This document shows positions 30,806 through 38,765 of a stretch of DNA of 64,000 nt, one piece after another. The notes below the pieces were generated by a model, which was not told the DNA's origin, ran no database searches, and saw only the letters and a program-made list of their open reading frames with translations. Both the position numbers and the translations under genes were made by a program. The stretch comes from Caulifigura coniformis (GTDB lineage: Bacteria > Planctomycetota > Planctomycetia > Planctomycetales > Planctomycetaceae): assembly GCF_007745175.1 (NCBI RefSeq), contig NZ_CP036271.1:3236314-3300313 (forward strand), in the 5' to 3' direction. Numbering within the stretch: position 1 is the stretch's first letter; the number at the start of each line of letters is the position of its first letter.

Positions 30806-32418
30806 CAGAAGACCTCCGTATCGAGATATTCCGAGTCGTCCAGTTCGTCTGGCAGGACATCCAGCCCGTCAGCATCTAGGAGTTCATCGGATTCATTGGG
30901 AATATCGCCCTCTCCTAGATCGTCGGAGTGAGAAAGCACAAACTCCCTCGCGCTCGGCCCACGAGTCGCCTCGATCCATTCCCAGCGGCCGATCCCTCTC
31001 TTCACGAGCGATTGCAGTAGGATCTTGGCGTCTTCCGTACTGCAGCCCGCCTTGAGTTGTGCCAGCCGCCAAGGTGCGATACTTCCACCCTGCTTCTCGA
31101 TGAGTTCAATCAGGCGGTCGCGTGCGGCGGCCTCCTCTCCCTGGGTCAGTTTGCCGTAAACCCGCCGGGCTTCATTCTTGAACCACGACACGAGTCGAAT
31201 GGCACTCTGTACCGATTTCGGATCAACCCTGTCGGGGTGCTCGATAGTCGGGTCTTTGCTGGCCACCCTGACCATGTGAAAGATGAGGGCGAGTCTCGCG
31301 GCTGTTTCCTCCAGCTTTGACCACGCGGCTGCGAGTGCGCCGGAGAGCTGTACCTGCTCGGCCCCGTGGGAGTTGTAGTAGTCCATCCATTCCGTCTTGG
31401 CTTCTGGTGTCAGGTACACCAAGCGGGGTTCGATTGATCCATCTTCCTTCTGCTGGCCTTCGAGGGCGAACAGTTTGTCGATCAGACGTTCGTATGATTG
31501 CTCGACAACGGATGGAATGTCGTCCTCCGTCCAGACTTTCGGACGCCTCGGCGGCATGGCGAGGAGGAACCTCGCGGCCAAACCGTTCTCGATGTGTTCG
31601 GAGCCGAGAGACTTCTTCAGGATGCCGGGCTGAATTCCGCCGCAAATCGAGAGACTAGCGTGGGGGACGAATAGCGTGGGCGGAGTCGATGTCCTCCGAT
31701 CAACGGTGATGCTCTGGCCCGAGTACATGCTGAGGTAGTGCGAAGCGTCATTCCCACCGCCGCCAGACTTGTACCGGCCAAACGATCCGAACATCGCAGA
31801 GAGTTCGTCGCACCCGAGCAGAACGCCACGCGGGCTGTTCTTCATTACGACTGCCAGGGCCTCGATGGTGATATCGCTTACGATCTCCCGCCTCAGGGTT
31901 GGCTCAGTCGGCTTCTCAGGCGGCTGCTCAAGGGACTTCTTTTCTCGCTTCCACTCGGCCGATCGCTTCTCCCACCATGCGACTTGTTCTTCGTATTTGG
32001 CCCGCTCATCCTCAAAGGTGCGGATGGCTCGTGCATGGCGAGTGAACAGCGGACGCATCGCGGCGTTGTACGCGGGTGTCTTCGACGAGCCACTCTCGCC
32101 AACGACTGTTGCCCAGATGATGGAAGGCACTTTCCAGCCGCTCTTGATGGTGAGTCGACGGCTCGCACCGATCGCCGTGGCGACGGCCGCCAGTACAGGC
32201 AGTGCCACCAGCGAGGGATCGCACCCAATTGCCTTGGCTGCACAGGTGACGAACCTCGCGAGCACCCCGGGAAGTGCGCCACAGGGGAACCGCTGGTAGC
32301 GCAACCGCTCCGTCGCAGTATCTAGGAGTTCGCCTGAATCGTTGGAGAACCCTGTATCTCCTAGATTGGGTTCGGGTGGTGAAATGCTTCTGCGGTTCGA
32401 TAACGGAGTAGCTGGCAC
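30805..32418 (-). CDS. DUF3987-family helicase-like ATPase
   Basis: 537 residues from a GTG start with AAGGA upstream. It has Walker A (GESGSSKT, about 115), Walker B (VLLGCDEL, about 195) and the DUF3987 arrangement of a long central coiled segment and a conserved C-terminal helical region. Proteins of this family occur with integrases in phage and satellite replication modules. The extreme N- and C-termini contain two similar peptides (LGDTGFSNDSGELLD and LGEGDIPNESDELLD) encoded by a 47-bp repeated DNA element. Confidence 0.75.
   Translation of the reverse strand: MPATPLSNRRSISPPEPNLGDTGFSNDSGELLDTATERLRYQRFPCGALPGVLARFVTCAAKAIGCDPSLVALPVLAAVATAIGASRRLTIKSGWKVPSIIWATVVGESGSSKTPAYNAAMRPLFTRHARAIRTFEDERAKYEEQVAWWEKRSAEWKREKKSLEQPPEKPTEPTLRREIVSDITIEALAVVMKNSPRGVLLGCDELSAMFGSFGRYKSGGGGNDASHYLSMYSGQSITVDRRTSTPPTLFVPHASLSICGGIQPGILKKSLGSEHIENGLAARFLLAMPPRRPKVWTEDDIPSVVEQSYERLIDKLFALEGQQKEDGSIEPRLVYLTPEAKTEWMDYYNSHGAEQVQLSGALAAAWSKLEETAARLALIFHMVRVASKDPTIEHPDRVDPKSVQSAIRLVSWFKNEARRVYGKLTQGEEAAARDRLIELIEKQGGSIAPWRLAQLKAGCSTEDAKILLQSLVKRGIGRWEWIEATRGPSAREFVLSHSDDLGEGDIPNESDELLDADGLDVLPDELDDSEYLDTEVF
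30874..30920. repeat. 47-bp inverted-repeat element, copy A (3' end of DUF3987 gene)
   Basis: Begins ATCTAGGAG and ends CTCCTAGAT (9-bp inverted ends). It matches copy B at 33 of 47 positions, with the outermost 10-12 bp identical on each side. It encodes the C-terminal LGEGDIPNESDELLD peptide. Confidence 0.7.
32320..32366. repeat. 47-bp inverted-repeat element, copy B (5' end of DUF3987 gene)
   Basis: Same length, same inverted ends and same reading frame as copy A. It encodes the N-terminal LGDTGFSNDSGELLD peptide. The two copies sit at the two ends of one gene. Confidence 0.7.
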
Positions 32419-32523
32419 GTACGATCCTTGTTCGTGTCGGTCATTTGCAGCCCGGCGGTTCCCCTTTCCGCCGGGCTGCTGTCGTTGTCTGGCGCGGCAA
32501 CCATGCCACGCGGGATGAGTGAA

Positions 32524-32706
32524 TCAGCAGCCCTCGCGGAGAAGTCTCTCCAACTCAGTGCGTGGTACCCGGATCGACTTACCGAACCGTACCGCCTTGA
32601 CGCACCCACGACGCACGAGCTTGTAGACCATCGTGCGGGAGAGGCCGGTGGCGAGTATCACTTCCTGGATGTCTGCGAACTGGGGGCTTGTTGCCTGCTC
32701 TGTCAT
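32524..32706 (-). CDS. Excisionase-like helix-turn-helix protein 2
   Basis: 60 residues from the ATG at 32706. DIQEVILATGLSRTMVYKLVRRG followed by VRFGKSIRVPRTELERLL is the HTH_17 fold. It is the second of three such proteins in this element. It lies upstream of the replication genes and could regulate them. Confidence 0.7.
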   Translation of the reverse strand: MTEQATSPQFADIQEVILATGLSRTMVYKLVRRGCVKAVRFGKSIRVPRTELERLLREGC

Positions 32707-32844
32707 CACTGGGTTCCCGATGTGCACGGTGTTGATTTCGTGCCCCGTTATCGGGACGGAGCCGGTAAAAAGTGCCTTTGCCGGTTCATGGCAGCGAATG
32801 CCGGGGAGTGACAACCAGAAAGGCTGCCACGACTTTCGGATAAT

Positions 32845-33216
32845 TCACTTCTGATACTTACGCGCAGATTTGCGGAGTTCCCGGTTCACGTACTGACGGA
32901 CGGTGTCCGGCTTCAACCCGAACCGGGCGGCAACTTGCTCCTTCGTCATTCCGTCCCGAATGACCATTTCCACGATGTCCCTGTTCCGCTCTGCGGCAGG
33001 AGCCCCGCGCAGTCGCGTGCGTCGGCCGGGAGTGGGTTTGCGAGGCCTGCCGGGGTCACGCGGGATCGCCCGTTGCAGCACAGCGAGCAACCCGAAGTGC
33101 GGGCAGGACACGTCGTTGAACGCGGCTTCGTACCGCTTGATGATCCCGCACACCTTTACCCAGGCGTGCGCCCAGCGTCTCTCACGGAGCACGTCGCGGC
33201 GTGAGCTTCGTTGCAT
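32845..33216 (-). CDS. Helix-turn-helix regulator
   Basis: 123 residues from the ATG at 33216. The C-terminus has a resolvase/homeodomain-like helix-turn-helix (EMVIRDGMTKEQVAARFGLKPDTVRQYVN) after a basic Pro/Arg linker (RDPGRPRKPTPGRRTRLRG). Likely a transcriptional regulator or DNA-binding replication accessory of the element. Confidence 0.6.
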   Translation of the reverse strand: MQRSSRRDVLRERRWAHAWVKVCGIIKRYEAAFNDVSCPHFGLLAVLQRAIPRDPGRPRKPTPGRRTRLRGAPAAERNRDIVEMVIRDGMTKEQVAARFGLKPDTVRQYVNRELRKSARKYQK

Positions 33217-33302
33217 TCCATTCCTCTCGTGAATCGAACAACCGCCGGACCACCAGCGCAACATCGCCGGCGGCCGGCGGCCGGTTCAATTGGCGGTGCT
33301 CC

Positions 33303-33506
33303 TCACTCGGGTTCCGGTCGTTCCGGGAGCGAGTCCAGCCCCGGTCGCAGCAGATCCCGAACAAGGGCAGTGATCGGCCGATGCTGGGCGGCGGCGCATT
33401 GTCGAAGTCGCAGCCAGTCCGCCGGTTCGACGTAAATCTGGATCTGCTTCTTACGACTGCGAGATCCCTTTCTCTTCCGCTGGTGGGGCCAAGGGGCGAG
33501 GTTCAC
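33303..33506 (-). CDS. Ribbon-helix-helix-like small protein
   Basis: 67 residues. A very basic start (RKRKGSRSRKK) is followed by QIQIYVEPADWLRLRQCA and ITALVRDLL, which fit the strand-helix-helix plan of ribbon-helix-helix proteins. The stop overlaps nothing on the left; the start overlaps the next gene by 4 nt. Confidence 0.5.
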   Translation of the reverse strand: MNLAPWPHQRKRKGSRSRKKQIQIYVEPADWLRLRQCAAAQHRPITALVRDLLRPGLDSLPERPEPE

Positions 33507-33781
33507 AGGAGTGCGCCCTCCCGGCTGACGAATCGCGGGCTGCGATGGGCAAAGTGCTGCGCCGCGTGCATCCGCTCCAGCGCGTCGGCGAACGTCTTCC
33601 AGCGGTAGAGCGTGGAGCGGTTGACCCCGACCGCGCGGGCAATCGCCGTCACGTTGTCCGGCCCCAGTTCCACGAGCAGGCGAACCGCCTTTTCCTGCTT
33701 CGATTCCCGCTGCTCGCGGGCCGCGATGATGCGGAGCGAGTCGGCAATATCGCGGAGCAGGCTCTTTGCGTCGTCATCCAC
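33503..33781 (-). CDS. Helix-turn-helix element protein
   Basis: 92 residues. A helical N-terminus (LLRDIADSLRIIAAREQRE) leads to DNVTAIARAVGVNRSTLYRW, a Fis/homeodomain-like helix-turn-helix. It overlaps both neighbours, so it belongs to the regulatory operon of small DNA-binding proteins. Confidence 0.6.
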   Translation of the reverse strand: MDDDAKSLLRDIADSLRIIAAREQRESKQEKAVRLLVELGPDNVTAIARAVGVNRSTLYRWKTFADALERMHAAQHFAHRSPRFVSREGALL

Positions 33782-33959
33782 GGGCCACCCCCTTTCGATG
33801 GAACGGGCCCCAGGTGGTCAACGGAGTCAGGTGCGCGCGCGCGCACTTCTTCGCGGCCTGGAGGGCTTCATAGCGGCGGGCCCGGGCCTTGGCGGCGGAG
33901 GGCTTTTGCCCCGCTCCGCCACCGGAGCCGGGGGAGCAGCCGGCGTTGCGGGCACTCAT
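33774..33959 (-). CDS. Small basic element protein
   Basis: 61 residues, Gly/Ala/Lys-rich with one helix (ARRYEALQAAKKCARAHL). It is kept because both ends overlap neighbouring genes in coupled fashion (ATGA on the right). The GC palindrome at 33831 lies within it. Function unknown. Confidence 0.4.
   Translation of the reverse strand: MSARNAGCSPGSGGGAGQKPSAAKARARRYEALQAAKKCARAHLTPLTTWGPFHRKGVARG
33831..33846. repeat. GC palindrome GTGCGCGCGCGCGCAC
   Basis: A 16-bp alternating palindrome inside a small gene of the regulatory operon. A related 18-bp palindrome occurs at 39501, so the element contains at least two such sites. Confidence 0.5.
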
Positions 33960-34198
33960 CGGCGGCCCCCTTTCGCCTCAGCGACCGCGGAGACCACAGC
34001 CATGCTGATGAATGCCTCGGCGTCCTTGGCATCGGGGAAGTGAGTCCGGAGCCAATGAGCGTCCCGGAGCGGAATCGTCGCGTCGAACCTCGTGGGAACC
34101 CACAACTCCGCGTCCAGGGGATCGGAGACGGTCTGCGGAACTTGGGAACGCATCCGCGTCGTGGATGCAAAAGCGGGGGCCTTACGTGCCGTCTTCAT
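33956..34198 (-). CDS. Small element protein, first gene of the regulatory operon
   Basis: 80 residues from the ATG at 34198 (MKTARKAPAFAS). The C-terminal helix (AEAFISMAVVSAVAEAKGG) is the main feature. No recognised domain. Upstream lies a 295-nt region with hairpins, so this is probably the first gene transcribed in the HTH/replication/integrase operon. Confidence 0.45.
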   Translation of the reverse strand: MKTARKAPAFASTTRMRSQVPQTVSDPLDAELWVPTRFDATIPLRDAHWLRTHFPDAKDAEAFISMAVVSAVAEAKGGRR

Positions 34199-34493
34199 GG
34201 CGGAACCTCTCTGTCCGCTGCGAACCCCGGCTATCGGCGGCCCCGCCTGCCTGCGCAAAGCGGAACCCCGATACGGACGCATGAAGCGTTGTCACGGCGG
34301 GGTTGAGCCGCCGCCTGCGCGGTTTCCCTGCGCAGGACGCAATGCCCCCGTACCGGGGTTCTGAGTTTCAACCTTCGTTTTGACACAACCTGCCCGACCG
34401 GAGCCGGGGCTTTTGACTCCGGCATCTTGCGAACGTCGACGGTCGCCGTCAATCCTGAGTCGCGGCCTTTCCAGCAAACGGCAGCGTCCGGAG
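34199..34493. other. Intergenic region upstream of the regulatory operon
   Basis: Contains several GC-rich hairpins (for example CCTGCGC/GCGCAGG near 34313 and a CCCCGTACCGGGG palindrome near 34350) and a more AT-rich segment (TTCAACCTTCGTTTTGACAC near 34370). No convincing gene is seen. It likely holds the promoter of the minus-strand operon. Confidence 0.4.
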
Positions 34494-34721
34494 TTAACTC
34501 AACCCGGGACTTTGCCGGCGAGTTCTTCTCAGCAGGTCCAAGATCGCCCGCCCAGCCGCGGTGGGCACTACAGCGTCGCCCGAGCAAGTCGGGCAGAATG
34601 AGTCCCCATAGACGATTTGCGACTGGCCAAGGGATGGGAAACTGGACGGCGGCGCGAACTGCGTCTTCGGGCGGGTGCACTCACATGGTTGGATGAGGTC
34701 CTCCAGCTTCAAATCGATCAT
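34494..34721 (-). CDS. Small Cys-containing protein
   Basis: 75 residues from the ATG at 34721 with GGGAAAG upstream. It has two Cys pairs (CEC near 14, CPTC near 44) and a C-terminal helix (AAGRAILDLLRRTRRQ). The four Cys could bind one zinc ion. Family not recognised. It precedes the regulatory operon and could be a regulator. Confidence 0.5.
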   Translation of the reverse strand: MIDLKLEDLIQPCECTRPKTQFAPPSSFPSLGQSQIVYGDSFCPTCSGDAVVPTAAGRAILDLLRRTRRQSPGLS

Positions 34722-34938
34722 CACTTTCCCTCAATAACTTGCCCTGATGGAAATGCCCACAAGACATTTTACGGAAGGGTGTCGGGCAACCAACCGCGTG
34801 ATGGCGGGAATCAGAGGATAAGCCCGAGGGGAGCAGCCGTTTTGCCCGTTCGCGTCGGTGGTGGAATCGAACTTTGCCAAAGAACACTTGTATACCATCG
34901 CCAAAAATGGAAACTGGTGCGATGAAAGGTGCAGGCCA

Positions 34939-35511
34939 ATGCCGGACGCGATGCAGGAGTATCGTCAGCATCTTGTCCTCGCACGGGAGAAGTCCCACGA
35001 GTCATACGACAAGCTGGTGACGACGCTTTCCGCAGGAGGGCTAGGTGTAACCTTCACATTCCTCGGCCAATTACCAGTTAATCAGGTTAAGTCCATCGGG
35101 TGGCTTTTTGGCGCTTGGGTCAGTTGGTCATTGAGTATCGCCTGCGTTTTGGCTTCATTTTTCTGCAGTGCCAAAGCGCTGAATCGAGCGATCGAGCAAG
35201 TCGACGCAGGCAAAACTGGCACTCAGCCGATCGGTGGCAAGCTCGCCAAATTCACTGAGTGGTTAAATGTCGCGGGTGGAGCAACGTTCGTCTTGGGAGC
35301 GTTCCTGACAGCCCTGTTCATCTACTTCAACCTTGGAGGGATTCACGTGGGAGAGAATCGGCAACTACCGAAGGGAGACGTTAGTGAGCGAGGATATACG
35401 CCACCTCCTGCACCAAAGACTCCCGCTCATATGCAGGCTGGTTATGTGCCACCACCAGCGCCCCCAGTCGCGGTCTCACGACCACAGGGCCCCACGGGTG
35501 AAAAGAAATGA
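34939..35511 (+). CDS. Membrane protein of a low-GC accessory cassette
   Basis: 190 residues from the ATG at 34939. A helical N-terminus (YRQHLVLAREKSHESYDKL) is followed by two membrane segments before residue 80, another near 125-145, and a Pro-rich C-terminal tail (PPPAPKTP, PPPAPPVAV). It is on the opposite strand to the rest of the element, and two 60-nt stretches counted by hand (35041-35160) are about 48% GC, far below the neighbours. This is the profile of a moron or defence-type cargo gene. The activity is unknown. Confidence 0.65.
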   Translation: MPDAMQEYRQHLVLAREKSHESYDKLVTTLSAGGLGVTFTFLGQLPVNQVKSIGWLFGAWVSWSLSIACVLASFFCSAKALNRAIEQVDAGKTGTQPIGGKLAKFTEWLNVAGGATFVLGAFLTALFIYFNLGGIHVGENRQLPKGDVSERGYTPPPAPKTPAHMQAGYVPPPAPPVAVSRPQGPTGEKK

Positions 35512-35636
35512 CAGTGGCAGCACAGCAAGCAGAACCCAGGGATTCGCCGCAGCCAATGCCGGGCACTGGTTATCCCCCGCCTCCGCCTCCACGGCAAGAT
35601 CCTCCGCAATCGCCCAAGAAGCGGAGCATCCAATGA
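35508..35636 (+). CDS. Proline-rich 42-residue peptide, coupled to the membrane protein
   Basis: ATGA overlap with the preceding stop. The product contains TGYPPPPPPRQDPP and a basic end (PKKRSIQ). The Pro-rich run resembles the C-terminal tail of the preceding membrane protein, so this may be a duplicated tail or a genuine small partner. A further 31-residue frame starts in its stop (ATGA at 35633) but is too short to support. Confidence 0.35.
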   Translation: MTVAAQQAEPRDSPQPMPGTGYPPPPPPRQDPPQSPKKRSIQ

Positions 35637-35675
35637 TTGCGGTTCTAAGAATCACCCTTTCAACTGGGATGAGCA

Positions 35676-35900
35676 ATGGACAGGTACGGGAATCGCGGGG
35701 GCGACTCTGGCGTTGTCGCATATGAGTTGGGCGATGGTGCGATCGCCGTAAGATTCGCGGACGGTGGCGTGTACCTTTACACTGTCGCGTCGGCCGGTGC
35801 GTCCAATATCAGGAAGATGCATCAACTCGCAGTGGCCGGGTACGGGCTGAACACATTCATTTCGCAAAACGTCAAGGATCGGTACGCGAAGAAGCTGTAA
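35676..35900 (+). CDS. KTSC-like small protein
   Basis: 74 residues. The sequence VVAYELGDGAIAVRFADGGVYLYT, then MHQLAVAGYGLNTFI and VKDRYAKKL matches the beta-strand/helix plan of KTSC-type domains (a small domain often found in phage and mobile elements). It is the last gene of the plus-strand cassette. Role unknown. Confidence 0.6.
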   Translation: MDRYGNRGGDSGVVAYELGDGAIAVRFADGGVYLYTVASAGASNIRKMHQLAVAGYGLNTFISQNVKDRYAKKL

Positions 35901-36072
35901 GGAGACGTTGGAGACATCCCTCAACGCAGCCTTCTGGTAGGCGGCGATTGCGTGCCAGCCACTCACAGGCGTCGACAACGGCGCTGTAGCGAACTGGGTC
36001 GAGACTTGGCTGACAGATTGCCAGGAAGCGAAGAATTGTCAGCTCATCATCCGCGAGATCTGCGGTCTTCAT
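35872..36072 (-). CDS. Small helical element protein
   Basis: 66 residues (DDELTILRFLAICQPSLDP, then AVVDACEWLARNRRLP). It is 27 nt downstream of the clamp-loader-like gene and overlaps the end of the convergent KTSC-like gene by 29 nt. Not recognised; kept for its helix-rich composition and operon position. Confidence 0.45.
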   Translation of the reverse strand: MKTADLADDELTILRFLAICQPSLDPVRYSAVVDACEWLARNRRLPEGCVEGCLQRLLTASSRTDP

Positions 36073-36098
36073 TCAATTTCCTTGATTGGGAACTGGGG

Positions 36099-36746
36099 TC
36101 AGGCCGCCATCCCCTGAATGGCTTCCTCTACGCGCCGCACCGCCCTCCGGAACGACGGCGCCGAGCCGTGCGGGCACAGTTCATCGGCGGACAGCGGGCA
36201 CTTCGACGTTCCCACCTCGGCGCGCCAGATATCGTTGGCGAGCGTCCGGATCGGCGTGAGCAGCGACGGCCGGGTGTCCTGAAACCGGTAGTGGGCGCAC
36301 CGATCCTGAAATCGGGCCTCAAAGCTGTCCGGGTTGTTCGTGGTGAAGACGACCACGGAATGCGACGGCAGCCGCTCCAGGGCGTCCAACCACACTTCGC
36401 GGGCCTTGGGGTGCATCGACTCCGCCTCGTTCAGAATGAGGACGCTGGCCCGGCCGACAATGGGCCGATACGCGAACCGGCTGACCAGCTCGCGGACGCT
36501 CTCGGCATCCTGGCAACCGGAACTCAGTTCGGTCGTGCCGATGCGGACGTTCCGTTCATCCAGCCCGGGATTGAGTTCCCGCGCGAGCGCCCAAGCCGCG
36601 GCCGTCTTGCCCACCCCGCTCCCACCGGAGAACAGGAACGCGCGCCCGTGCGGTCTGGAGACGAATCCCTTGAGTTTGGAAACAACGTCCGGCTGGCCCC
36701 TGAGATCCGAGAGCAATCGAGGCGCGTACTTCCGGCACAGATCCAT
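36099..36746 (-). CDS. Clamp-loader-like AAA ATPase
   Basis: 215 residues from the ATG at 36746. RKYAPRLLSDLRGQPDVVSKL is the RFC/DnaX N-terminal signature. A Walker A (GGSGVGKTAAAW) and a Walker B-like LILNEAESM follow, with NE where DE is usual. ARFQDRCAHYRF corresponds to the SRC arginine-finger region. There is no collar domain, so it is shorter than a full DnaX. It probably serves element replication or loads another ring. Confidence 0.75.
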   Translation of the reverse strand: MDLCRKYAPRLLSDLRGQPDVVSKLKGFVSRPHGRAFLFSGGSGVGKTAAAWALARELNPGLDERNVRIGTTELSSGCQDAESVRELVSRFAYRPIVGRASVLILNEAESMHPKAREVWLDALERLPSHSVVVFTTNNPDSFEARFQDRCAHYRFQDTRPSLLTPIRTLANDIWRAEVGTSKCPLSADELCPHGSAPSFRRAVRRVEEAIQGMAA

Positions 36747-36848
36747 AGTGCTCCCTGAGGTGTGGACAGCGTGTCGAGTCCCATCGACTCCCGAACGAAC
36801 AACGCCACGCTGAACTTCAGGCGTGGCGTTATCGGCCAACGGTGCAGA

Positions 36849-37115
36849 TCACAGTGCGAGCGCGAACAGATCCAGCCACGGCCGGGCGTCCGGCTCGTTC
36901 AGGCGGTCCCGGAGCGTATCGTTGCGCAGGGCGAGGACGGCGAGGCTCCCGACAAGATCACGTAGTTCCGGGATCAGCTCCGGGTTCACGTCGTGCCCAA
37001 ACAAGAGGTCTGCCATCAACACGGCGTTCGCGTCGTTGAGTGCCCGGATCTCGTTCGACCGTTGCTCAATCTGCGCCAACGATTCCTTAAGCTGTTCGAT
37101 CAGTTCTTCGTTCAC
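36849..37115 (-). CDS. Small helical element protein
   Basis: 88 residues, helical throughout (EELIEQLKESLAQIEQRSNEIRAL at the start, then LRDLVGSLAVLALR). It lies between the tape-measure-like gene and the clamp-loader-like gene. Function unknown. Confidence 0.5.
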   Translation of the reverse strand: MNEELIEQLKESLAQIEQRSNEIRALNDANAVLMADLLFGHDVNPELIPELRDLVGSLAVLALRNDTLRDRLNEPDARPWLDLFALAL

Positions 37116-37136
37116 TTGGGTTCCTTCCTTGGTGAA

Positions 37137-38765
37137 TCACATGTTCTTGCGGCCCATCGACTGGGCCCGGCGTGTCGTGTTCTGGGACATCGACTGGACG
37201 AACTTCATCAGGTGGTCGATCTCCTGGGAGTGCCGCGCCTGCTCCTGCTCGAAAGTGGCCATCACATTCGCGTTCTGACCCAGCGCCGCAACCATCTGGT
37301 CACTGAGGCCCGCCTGCGTCTGCATGGCGTTGATCTGGGCGTTTTGATTCAGGGCGATGGCTTCGTTGACCTGTTCGGGCTTGAACGACTGCGGGCCGCC
37401 GTTCATCTGCGCCGTCGCCTTGCGGTAGGCGGCGCGGCGGGCTTCCTCGATCTCTCGCCGTTCCCTGGAGTCGATTTCTCCGTCATTCTGATACGCGGCG
37501 TCGGTGGCCGCGTCCTTGGCGTTCTGCGCCAGACGGTCCCGGATGGCCCTGGGGTCTTGCGCCGCCTGCCGGATCTGGCTCGACAGGTCTTTCACTCCCT
37601 GGTCACCCGCCAGCGCGTCAATCGCCTTCTGCTTCGCCGCGGCCTCTGCGTCCGCGATCGCTTGCCGCTCGGCCGCCTCCGCCTTTTCTGTCGCGGTCTT
37701 TGCGGCCTCCAGCTTCGTTTTGTCGGCCTCCTCTCGGTCGTACTGCTGTTTCTTCGCGTCGGCCTCATCCTTGGCCCGCTGGGTGGCCTCGTCCTTCGCC
37801 TTCTCCTCGGCGGCGGCGTTGTTTTTCAGGATCTGCAGGCGTCGGCGTTCAAGGGCCTCCAGATTGCGGGCCGCGTCCACCTGATCTTTCCGCGTCAGGT
37901 TCGTCGACTTGGCGAGGGCTTCGAGCGAACGCCGTTGCTCGTCCATCTTCTCCTGAACGGCATCAAGGCTGTCGATCTGTTCGATCTCATCGGCCTTCCG
38001 CTGGGCCGCGCGCTTCGCCTCCAGATCCTCAAAGACCTGATTCACCTGTTCCAATTGCCGGGACTGCCGCTCGGCGAACTCATTGTCCTCGGACTTCTGG
38101 GCCGCGGCGTTCATCCGCTCCTGGGCCGCAGTGAGGGCGTCCGCGGCCGAAGTCCACCCGACCATTGACGCGGCATTGGAGGCCCAGCCGGCCGCCGTCC
38201 CGGCCATCGTCTCATCCAGGGTGTCAATGTGCCTCGCGGCGTCCCCCGCGAACGTCGCAAGATCTCCAAGGAACCCCAGGACGCCGCTCCCCTCTTTGGA
38301 GGAACTGAGGTTGTCGGCCATGTCGAACAGGCTGTCGGACATCCGGTCCAGTTGGGAGTTGAGTTCCCCCATCTGGGCGTTGCCGTTGTCGGCCATCTGC
38401 TTGATCTGTTCGCGGACCGCGCGGAACCCGTCCGCCAGCCCCTTCACGATCGTCACCCCGGCCGTGACGCCGGTAAAGAGTGCCGTCCACTTCTCCAGCC
38501 CATCGCCGCCCGCCTTCCCGGCCCCGGGATTGCCGATCTCCGCGTTGGTCTGCTCCGCCTGGGTCTCGGCCTGCTTCAGCGCCGTCGTCAGGTCGCCCAC
38601 CTCGTCTGTGAACTTCTGGACATCGGACGCGCTATCAAAGGCCGCGTCCATCTCAGCGCCGGCCTGATCGGCGGCCGTGCCGACCTTCTTTACCTCCGTG
38701 GCCACTTCGCCAAGCGCCTGCTTGGCCTGCGCTACGTCGCCCTGAACTTCGAACCGCGTACTCAT
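37137..38765 (-). CDS. Tape-measure-like tail protein
   Basis: 542 residues. Long alpha-helical sequence with heptads (AQAKQALGEVATEVKKVGTAAD), a hydrophobic middle (GVTAGVTIVKGLADGF, GSGVLGFLGDLATFAG) and an extended charged coiled coil (KAKDEATQRAKDEADAKKQ). This is the tape measure plan in shortened form. It follows a tail completion-like gene with a 4-nt overlap. In a satellite it could replace the helper's tape measure; in a reduced prophage it is a remnant. Confidence 0.65.
   Translation of the reverse strand: MSTRFEVQGDVAQAKQALGEVATEVKKVGTAADQAGAEMDAAFDSASDVQKFTDEVGDLTTALKQAETQAEQTNAEIGNPGAGKAGGDGLEKWTALFTGVTAGVTIVKGLADGFRAVREQIKQMADNGNAQMGELNSQLDRMSDSLFDMADNLSSSKEGSGVLGFLGDLATFAGDAARHIDTLDETMAGTAAGWASNAASMVGWTSAADALTAAQERMNAAAQKSEDNEFAERQSRQLEQVNQVFEDLEAKRAAQRKADEIEQIDSLDAVQEKMDEQRRSLEALAKSTNLTRKDQVDAARNLEALERRRLQILKNNAAAEEKAKDEATQRAKDEADAKKQQYDREEADKTKLEAAKTATEKAEAAERQAIADAEAAAKQKAIDALAGDQGVKDLSSQIRQAAQDPRAIRDRLAQNAKDAATDAAYQNDGEIDSRERREIEEARRAAYRKATAQMNGGPQSFKPEQVNEAIALNQNAQINAMQTQAGLSDQMVAALGQNANVMATFEQEQARHSQEIDHLMKFVQSMSQNTTRRAQSMGRKNM

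Noticed and set aside
35633-35728. 31-residue frame starting in the stop of the Pro-rich peptide
   Set aside because: Too short, and it runs into the start of the well-supported KTSC-like gene in another frame.
36993-38168. 391-codon plus-strand frame with Leu/Arg-rich product
   Set aside because: Antisense of the coiled-coil tape-measure-like gene; the Leu-rich look is the complement of Lys/Glu/Gln codons.
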